Source: Mesorhizobium ciceri WSM4083 (GTDB taxonomy: Bacteria; Pseudomonadota; Alphaproteobacteria; Rhizobiales; Rhizobiaceae). From it: a stretch of DNA of 64,000 nucleotides. The stretch spans positions 19,115 through 83,114 of the forward strand of contig NZ_JAFG01000009.1 in assembly GCF_000519305.1 (NCBI RefSeq), read 5' to 3'. Under the pieces are notes generated by a model. The model ran no database searches and was not told where the DNA came from. It saw only the letters and a list, made by a program, of their open reading frames with translations. The first letter of the stretch is position 1, and each line of letters begins with the position of its first letter. Positions 58,866 to 64,000 of this stretch are shown piece after piece. Position numbers and translations under genes: made by a program.

Positions 58866-59861
58866 TTAGCCTGCATCCGGCTGGCGGACATCGATGTCGC
58901 TGAGATAGGCAACGACGGTGGCGTGGGACGTGGCAGCCGTCAGACCGCCGATCACCAGCACCATCAACACGACACCGAGATAGCCTGCCGAACCGATGGC
59001 GAAATTGCCGAACAGGGCGGTCGCCTGATCGGCTTGCGGCGTCGCCATATTGCGCGACGACCACCAGGAAAAGACGATGAAGACGAGCACTGCCGCGGCA
59101 CCGCCAGCCGCCGCGCCCTTCATGCCGGTGACCAGGAAATGCCGGCGGAATTCGCGCGCGATGAAGCGTGCTTCGGCGCCGACGAAATGCAGTACTTCGA
59201 TGATGTGACCGTTGCCGGCCATGGCGCCGCGCGTCGCGAACACCACGGTCAGCACGGTCGCCGACAGCATCAATGCCAGCACGGCAATGCCGATGGTCAC
59301 CGTCGTGCGGGCCATCGCTACCAGCCGGTCGACCCAGGTGCGGTGATCGTCGAGCGATGCGCTCGGCAGTTTCGGCGTGATCGCGGCGCGCATGGCAGCG
59401 AAATCGGGCGGGCTGTTCTCGTCGATGGTGACGATGATCAGGCGCGGCACGGGTAATTCGTCGATGTTGAGCCCCGAGCCCAGCCAGGGCTCAAGGAGCC
59501 TCGCGGTCGCCTCGCGGTCGATGATCCGGGTCGTCTTGACGCCAGGGAATTCACCGGCGATCTGGGAGGCCTGGGTAAGGGCTGCTTCCATGTCGAGGCC
59601 GTCGACCGGCTTGATCTGGATCGTTGCCTCGCGTGAAATCTGGTTCTCCCAGACGGACGCTGTGTCGCGCACCAGCGTCACCGCGCCGAAAGTCAGGCAG
59701 GACAGGAACGTCATGATGGCGATGACCAGCACCAATGCCCGGCCGGCAATGTTCTGCGCCGGCACGATCGGCGCCATCCTGCGCTGGGCGCGCGGCTTTG
59801 CCTCGGTCGCCTCGGCGTCCTGCTCCCGTTCCACAAAATGTTCGGCGGACAGCTCAGTCAT
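58866..59861 (-). CDS. ftsX: Cell division protein FtsX
   Basis: 331 residues, four helices with a large periplasmic loop after the first (about 65-175) and a cytoplasmic N-terminus of about 40 residues. It pairs with FtsE to regulate peptidoglycan hydrolases at the septum. The ATG overlaps the ftsE stop by eight bases. Confidence 0.93.
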   Translation of the reverse strand: MTELSAEHFVEREQDAEATEAKPRAQRRMAPIVPAQNIAGRALVLVIAIMTFLSCLTFGAVTLVRDTASVWENQISREATIQIKPVDGLDMEAALTQASQIAGEFPGVKTTRIIDREATARLLEPWLGSGLNIDELPVPRLIIVTIDENSPPDFAAMRAAITPKLPSASLDDHRTWVDRLVAMARTTVTIGIAVLALMLSATVLTVVFATRGAMAGNGHIIEVLHFVGAEARFIAREFRRHFLVTGMKGAAAGGAAAVLVFIVFSWWSSRNMATPQADQATALFGNFAIGSAGYLGVVLMVLVIGGLTAATSHATVVAYLSDIDVRQPDAG

Positions 59862-60513
59862 AGATGTCCAGCCTTCCGCCGGCCAGGATCATGCGGCGCG
59901 CGTCGACCTGTTCCATCAAGCCAAGGTCGTGGGTGGCGATCACCACCGCGGTGCCGAGGCGGTTGAGTTCGATAAACAGCCGCAGCAGCCGTCGCGCCAG
60001 AGGCGGATCGACATTGCCGGTCGGTTCGTCGGCGAGCAGGATTTCCGGCTGCTCGATCAGCGCCCGCGCGATCGCCGCGCGCTGCTTTTCGCCGCCGGAC
60101 AGAACCGGCGGCAGCACATGCATGCGTTCGCCCAGCCCGACCCACTTCAACAACTCGGTGACATCGGTGCGGTAGCTCGCCTCCTCGCGCCCGCGCACGC
60201 GCAGCGGCAGCGCGACGTTCTCGTAGGTAGTCATGTGGTCGAGCAGGCGAAAATCCTGGAAGACCACGCCGATGCGGCGGCGCAGATGCGGCAATTCGGT
60301 GCGCGAGATGCGCGAACGGTCCTTGCCAAAGATGGTGATCAGCCCGCGCGTCGGCTTCAGCGACATGAACAGCAAGCGCAGCAAGGTCGTCTTGCCGGCG
60401 CCCGAAGGCCCGCTGAGGAACTGGAAGGAGCGCTCCGGGATGTGCAGGGAGATGTCGCGGAGGATTTCCGGACCCATGCCATAGCGGAGGCCGACATTTT
60501 CGAAACGAATCAA
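59854..60513 (-). CDS. ftsE: Cell division ATP-binding protein FtsE
   Basis: 219 residues. Walker A GPSGAGKTT, signature LSGGEKQRAAIARAL and Walker B ILLADEPTGNVD. I prefer TTG at 60513 because LIRFENVGLRYGMGPEIL is the family start, AGG lies nine bases before and the length is standard; GTG at 60537 would add eight residues. A full CtrA box lies 71 bp upstream. Confidence 0.95.
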   Translation of the reverse strand: MIRFENVGLRYGMGPEILRDISLHIPERSFQFLSGPSGAGKTTLLRLLFMSLKPTRGLITIFGKDRSRISRTELPHLRRRIGVVFQDFRLLDHMTTYENVALPLRVRGREEASYRTDVTELLKWVGLGERMHVLPPVLSGGEKQRAAIARALIEQPEILLADEPTGNVDPPLARRLLRLFIELNRLGTAVVIATHDLGLMEQVDARRMILAGGRLDIYD

Positions 60514-60583
60514 TTTCGACGACCTGAATTTCGGCACGGCGGCGAGCCGGCCTGTTCTGGGTAAAGACCATCGGCCGGCATGG

Positions 60584-60598
60584 TTAACCGGCGGTTAA
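60584..60598. promoter_or_regulatory. CtrA-binding box between ftsE and the divergent membrane protein gene
   Basis: TTAA (60584-60587), seven bases, TTAA (60595-60598) is an exact match to the alphaproteobacterial CtrA consensus TTAA-N7-TTAA. The site lies 71 bp before ftsE and 108 bp before the divergent gene, so it can control either. It suggests cell-cycle control of ftsEX (inference). Confidence 0.65.
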
Positions 60599-60705
60599 TT
60601 TCTGGGCTGTTTCGGCTCGTCACGAGGGCTCCGGTGGGGAAGCGTTAACCATTTGTGTTTACGCAAAAGAAACGAAAAGCGAACACGTGCTGCAATGCTG
60701 GGGCC

Positions 60706-61350
60706 ATGATGGCTGACGATCGAACCGCGCGCCCGGTTTCCGGCGAAATCATGACCGATCCGGCGGCAATTGCCGCAGCGGACAGGTCCATGCGTGGTTC
60801 GGCCGGCGACATCGTCGATGCCGACTACGTGGTGATGCCGCGCCTTACGCCTGCGGTGGAAAGCGTTTCGCCGCTGCCGCGCGCGATCGTCACGCCGCCC
60901 ATCGAAGGCATGGACATGCTGCGCAAGCCCGAAGCCTCACCGGAGCGGCTACCGGCCTCGCGCGGCGGGCCGATCTTCTGGGTCGCTGGTATCGGCGCTG
61001 CCTTGGCCGCGTTCTGGGTCTCCGGCGGGCACGCGCTGGTGCGCCAGGCGCCGTTCCTGTCCAGCGCGCAGGCGTCGGCGCTCAGCATTTCGGGCGTCAC
61101 GTCACGCGTCGACGCTACCGGGCCGAACGCCGCACTGTTCGTCGATGGCGAGGCCGTCAATGATGGTGCGAAACCGACGCAGTTGCCGCCGCTTGAAATC
61201 CGGGTGACCGGCAATGACGGGCGCACGACCCGCTATACGTTGGGGACATCCGGCCGCGCGCTGGCGTCCGGCGAAAGATTCGGCTTTGCCAGCCGGCTCG
61301 ACGTGCCTAAGAACGGTGTGAAGACCGTGTCGGTCACTTTCGCCGAATAG
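60706..61350 (+). CDS. Single-pass membrane protein next to ftsE
   Basis: About 214 residues. One helix lies near 88-108 (PIFWVAGIGAALAAFWVSGG); the C-terminal LPPLEIRVTGNDGRTTRYTLGTSG and VPKNGVKTVSVTFAE form an envelope domain. In other rhizobia, a longer protein with an N-terminal MJ0042-type zinc ribbon is divergent from ftsE as far as I recall; no zinc-ribbon cysteines are seen here. Start at 60706 or 60709. A long inverted repeat begins at its stop codon. Confidence 0.75.
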   Translation: MMADDRTARPVSGEIMTDPAAIAAADRSMRGSAGDIVDADYVVMPRLTPAVESVSPLPRAIVTPPIEGMDMLRKPEASPERLPASRGGPIFWVAGIGAALAAFWVSGGHALVRQAPFLSSAQASALSISGVTSRVDATGPNAALFVDGEAVNDGAKPTQLPPLEIRVTGNDGRTTRYTLGTSGRALASGERFGFASRLDVPKNGVKTVSVTFAE

Positions 61351-61490
61351 CGTGTGCCGATATTCAGGTGAGGCTGGCCTGCAAACGGCGGTTTCCTGCT
61401 TCCGGTGCTCACGTACTTCAAGTACGCTCCGCTCCGGTTCTCGGAAACCACCGTTTTCGACTCAGCCTGACCTGAATCTCAACACACGCC
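61349..61490. repeat. Intergenic imperfect inverted repeat, copy 2 (RIME-like)
   Basis: About 142 bp, centred at 61419 in CGTACTTCAAGTACG. Outer arms GCGTGTG...ATTCAGGT and the complement of ACCTGAAT...CACACGC pair over almost the whole length. It is the same element as at 7788-7929. It overlaps the last bases of the membrane protein gene and lies 40 bp before hpt. Confidence 0.85.
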
Positions 61491-61529
61491 AGGCGTGAAG
61501 CGTTCAGGTAAAAATTCAGGGGGCGAAAA

Positions 61530-62072
61530 ATGCCAATCGTACGCGGCAAGGACATCGAAGTCCTGTTTTCAGCGTCGGCGATCGCGCGGCGCAATCTCGA
61601 ACTCGCCAAGGAGATTGCCGGCCACGACTATCACGATCTGCTGGTGATCTCGGTGCTGAAGGGTTCGTTCATCTTCGCCGCAGATCTCATCCGGGCCATG
61701 CACGATGTCGGCCTGTCGCCGGAGGTCGAATTCATCTTCATCTCCAGCTACGGCGCCGGCACCACCAGCGGCGAGGTGAGGGTGCTGCGCGACATCGACA
61801 ATGAGGTCGCCGGCCGCGACGTGCTGTTGATCGACGACATTCTCGAATCTGGCAAGACGCTGAGCTTCACCCGCGAGCTGATGCTGTCGCGGGGCGCCAA
61901 GAGCTGTTCCATCGCCGTGCTTCTCGACAAGCGCATGCGCCGCCAGACCGCGCTCAATGCCGACTATGTCGGCTTCGACTGCCCCGACTATTTCGTCGTC
62001 GGCTACGGCATGGACGTTGCCCACGCTTTTCGCGAGCTGCCCTTCGTCGGCGTCGTGAAAGGGGATGTGTAG
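61530..62072 (+). CDS. hpt: Hypoxanthine phosphoribosyltransferase
   Basis: 180 residues. The PRPP loop is VLLIDDILESGKTL, and VISVLKGSFIFAADLIRAM is the other conserved block. It salvages hypoxanthine and perhaps guanine to nucleotides. GGGGGCGAAAA precedes the ATG at 61530. The response regulator gene lies 65 bp downstream. Confidence 0.95.
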   Translation: MPIVRGKDIEVLFSASAIARRNLELAKEIAGHDYHDLLVISVLKGSFIFAADLIRAMHDVGLSPEVEFIFISSYGAGTTSGEVRVLRDIDNEVAGRDVLLIDDILESGKTLSFTRELMLSRGAKSCSIAVLLDKRMRRQTALNADYVGFDCPDYFVVGYGMDVAHAFRELPFVGVVKGDV

Positions 62073-62137
62073 GCGACTTCAAAAAGGTTTGTTGACGCTC
62101 CGCACCTTCAGGAAAAGTCAACTTTTCGCGGCCAAAT

Positions 62138-62518
62138 ATGCCGGCCATGGCAAAGCTTCTGATCGTCGAGGACGATGAGTCCGTCCGCACCCTGGCCGCC
62201 CGTGCGCTTGAACGTGCCGGGCACACAATCGATATCGCTGCGGACGGCGCGCAGGGGCTTTCGCTGATCCAGGCGGCGCGTGGCGGCTACGATCTCGTCG
62301 TCTCCGATATCCGCATGCCGGAGATGGACGGCATCGAGATGGCGATCGCGGCTGCTGCATTGTTTCCGTCGATCAAGATCGTGCTGATGACCGGCTATGC
62401 CGACCAGCGCGAGCGCGCCGAGGAATTGAACGGCATCATCCTCGATGTCGTGCAGAAGCCCTTCACGCTGGCCGAAATCCGTTCGCGAGTCGAGCGGGCG
62501 CTGATCTGCTTCGCCTGA
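62138..62518 (+). CDS. Receiver-domain response regulator (CpdR-like)
   Basis: 126 residues, one receiver domain with no output domain. LLIVEDDESVRTLAARALERAGH, phospho-acceptor Asp in VVSDIRMPEMDGIE, and the Lys switch VVQKPFTLAEI. Single-domain regulators like CpdR adapt ClpXP substrates in the alphaproteobacterial cell cycle; its TGYADQRERAEELN segment differs from classical CpdR. Start at 62138 or at ATG 62147 (MAKLLIVED). Confidence 0.88.
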   Translation: MPAMAKLLIVEDDESVRTLAARALERAGHTIDIAADGAQGLSLIQAARGGYDLVVSDIRMPEMDGIEMAIAAAALFPSIKIVLMTGYADQRERAEELNGIILDVVQKPFTLAEIRSRVERALICFA

Positions 62519-63472
62519 TCAGGCTGGGTCGGCGGCAGCGAGCACGGGTGGAACACTCTTGCGCCGTTCGGTGTTGAGCGCCAACAGGCCGGCGCCGATG
62601 ATCAAGATGGCCCCGATGACGGTTGTCGACCGCGGTACTTCGGCGAAGAACAGGAAACCCCACAGCGGCGACCACAGGATGCCGGTGTATTCGAAGGTGG
62701 CAACGCGGTTGGCCGGCGCCATCCGGTAGGCCTGCGACAGCAGGATCATGCCGGCCGAGGCGACGAAACCGCAGGCGGCCATCTTTAAAAAATCCGGCAG
62801 CGTCGGCCAAAGCCATGGCCTTACCAGGAATTCCAGGCTCGGGTGGACGGCGTGCGTGATACCGGCAAGGTGAAACGCCCCGGCAACCACGGCGGCGCCG
62901 ACGAGATAGGCGCCGTTCTGATAGAAGGCCATGACGGTGGACGATTCGGTGTCGCCGATCTTGCGCGCCATCAGCTGCGAAAAACCGTAGAGGGCCGCCG
63001 AGCCCAGCGACAGCAGCGCTGCCCAGTCGAACAGTCCTGCGCCGGGGCGCAGCATCACGAGGACGCCGAACAAGCCGATCAGCACGGTTGCCAGTGTCTG
63101 CCAGGAGACGCGCTCGCCAAGGTACGGTCCGGCCAGCACCATGATGAACAGCGGCGCCATGAAATAAAGCGCCACCGCATCGGCAAGCGGCAAAGCGGCG
63201 ATGGCCAGGTAGTACATCGTATAGGAGGTGAACTGGATGAAGGCACGCACCGTCAGCATGCCGAATCGCTTCGACAGGATCGCCCGCAAGCCGACATCGG
63301 CATGGACCAGAACGATCAGGATCGGCAGGGCAACGATCGAGCGGATCGCCATCACCTCGGTCACTGGATAACCGCTCGACACGGCTTTGACGAGCGGATC
63401 CTGCAGCGAAAAGACCAGCACGCCGAGGCACAGGCTCAGGATGCCGCCCACCATCCGATTCTGCATCTGCAT
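62519..63472 (-). CDS. EamA/DMT family transporter
   Basis: 317 residues, ten helices in two EamA repeats. SLQDPLVKAVSSGYPVTEVMAIRS and LAIAALPLADAVALYFMAPLFIMVLAGPYLGERVSW are the first repeat; MILLSQAYRMAPANRVATFEYTGILWSPLWGFLFFAEVP the second. Substrate unknown. AGGAG is five bases before ATG 63472. Divergent from the LysR gene, which may control it. Confidence 0.92.
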   Translation of the reverse strand: MQMQNRMVGGILSLCLGVLVFSLQDPLVKAVSSGYPVTEVMAIRSIVALPILIVLVHADVGLRAILSKRFGMLTVRAFIQFTSYTMYYLAIAALPLADAVALYFMAPLFIMVLAGPYLGERVSWQTLATVLIGLFGVLVMLRPGAGLFDWAALLSLGSAALYGFSQLMARKIGDTESSTVMAFYQNGAYLVGAAVVAGAFHLAGITHAVHPSLEFLVRPWLWPTLPDFLKMAACGFVASAGMILLSQAYRMAPANRVATFEYTGILWSPLWGFLFFAEVPRSTTVIGAILIIGAGLLALNTERRKSVPPVLAAADPA

Positions 63473-63675
63473 CCAGGCTCCTGCGCGTACGATCCGAAGC
63501 TGCCGCCCGCGGGTAAAAAGAACCCGCCACCGTTTCGGGTAGCGGGCACGAGTGAGGACTCTTGATTGGTCCGCGGCTGATTTCGCAGCCGCATATCCAA
63601 TGGGTGAAGCGACTATCGTCCGTCGTTTGACATGTTGCAAACGAATTGGAATGATGCCAGCAATCAAATTCCCTT

Positions 63676-64000
63676 ATGGCGGATTTCATGCGGCCGACCC
63701 TCGACAGCGACCTCCTGCGCACCTTCGTGGCGATTGCCGAGACCGGAAATTTCACCAAGGCGGCGGAGCAGGCCGGCCGCACCCAATCCGCAGTGTCGAT
63801 GCAGATGAAGAAGCTCGAAGAGCTGATCGGCGCCAGCCTGTTCGAGCGCGGTTCGCGCGGCGTCGCATTGACGCGGCGCGGCGGCGAACTCATCGTCAAC
63901 GCCCGCCGCATTGTCTCGCTGCTCGACGAGACGTCGGCATCGATGGCGGCAGCGCCGCTTGGAGGGCCGGTGCGCATCGGCATTCCGGAGGAATATGGCC
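63676..64000 (+). CDS. LysR-family transcriptional regulator (C-terminus outside window)
   Basis: About 108 residues visible. RPTLDSDLLRTFVAIAETGNFTKAAEQAGRTQSAVSMQMKKLEELIGASLFERGSRGVALTRRG is a LysR helix-turn-helix. The effector domain begins with GPVRIGIPEEYG at the edge. The start is ATG 63676 (or 63688). Divergent from the EamA transporter. Confidence 0.92.
   Translation, partial: MADFMRPTLDSDLLRTFVAIAETGNFTKAAEQAGRTQSAVSMQMKKLEELIGASLFERGSRGVALTRRGGELIVNARRIVSLLDETSASMAAAPLGGPVRIGIPEEYG

Noticed and set aside
1..64000. CRISPR arrays, insertion sequences, toxin-antitoxin pairs and phage genes
   Set aside because: No regularly spaced repeats, transposase motifs, small coupled toxin-like pairs or structural phage genes were found on either strand.

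Overview
The window is a chromosomal segment from a GC-rich alphaproteobacterium of the order Hyphomicrobiales (Rhizobiales), most likely Mesorhizobium. The sugar epimerase at 7995-8888 carries the metal ligands and looks close to my memory of the characterised Mesorhizobium loti L-ribulose 3-epimerase. MetX, CobS/CobT and the gene order around ftsEX-plsC-tyrosine-histidine-metXW are also rhizobial. The genus call rests on recall and was not checked by a search.

Layout. 1-8.9 kb: a sugar catabolism and uptake locus, with two divergent arms around a DeoR-type regulator. The left arm has a RhaD-type class II aldolase and an FGGY kinase cut by the window edge. The right arm has a second FGGY kinase, an RbsA/RbsC/RbsB-type ABC importer and a D-tagatose/L-ribulose 3-epimerase. 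9-10.5 kb: a possible short transcript, a cupin, a DOPA-dioxygenase-like protein and tRNA-Arg(CCT). 10.5-21 kb: housekeeping genes (M20 peptidase, D,D-carboxypeptidase, CobW GTPase, TusA-like protein, L,D-transpeptidase, accA, xerD, aroK-aroB) and a CorC-type protein that lacks most of its usual membrane domain. 21-26 kb: the prkA-yeaH-spoVR stress operon behind a candidate EcfG promoter. 26-34 kb: hydrolase, ThDP enzyme, bolA, a DnaJ-like protein, cobS-cobT and a phytase-like protein. 34-43.4 kb: a preQ1-I riboswitch on yhhQ, rpmB, small transporters and enzymes, gloB, and an SbmA/BclA-like ABC exporter-importer. 43.4-47.1 kb: a variable block with two glycosyltransferases and an Stf0-type sulfotransferase, visibly less GC-rich in its right part. 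47.1-49.1 kb: metX-metW behind a SAM-II riboswitch and terminator. 49-60.5 kb: hisC, a prephenate dehydrogenase, a PfkB kinase, ChaC, aldo/keto reductase, plsC, a LysR/NTF2/PNPOx insert, a YdcF protein and ftsE-ftsX. 60.6-64 kb: hpt, a receiver-only response regulator, an EamA transporter and a LysR gene cut by the right edge.

Regulation is unusually readable. There are two riboswitches (SAM-II; preQ1-I with the start codon inside its pseudoknot), a full CtrA box beside ftsE, a GGAAC-type general-stress promoter at prkA, and a direct-repeat candidate operator for the DeoR regulator. Two distant copies of one roughly 142-bp intergenic inverted repeat (7788-7929 and 61349-61490) form a rhizobial RIME-like family.

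I found no CRISPR array, prophage, insertion sequence or toxin-antitoxin module. The best candidates for undescribed biology are the sugar pathway at the left end, the sulfotransferase placed directly behind the riboswitch-controlled metX-metW pair, and the CorC protein with an internal domain deletion.
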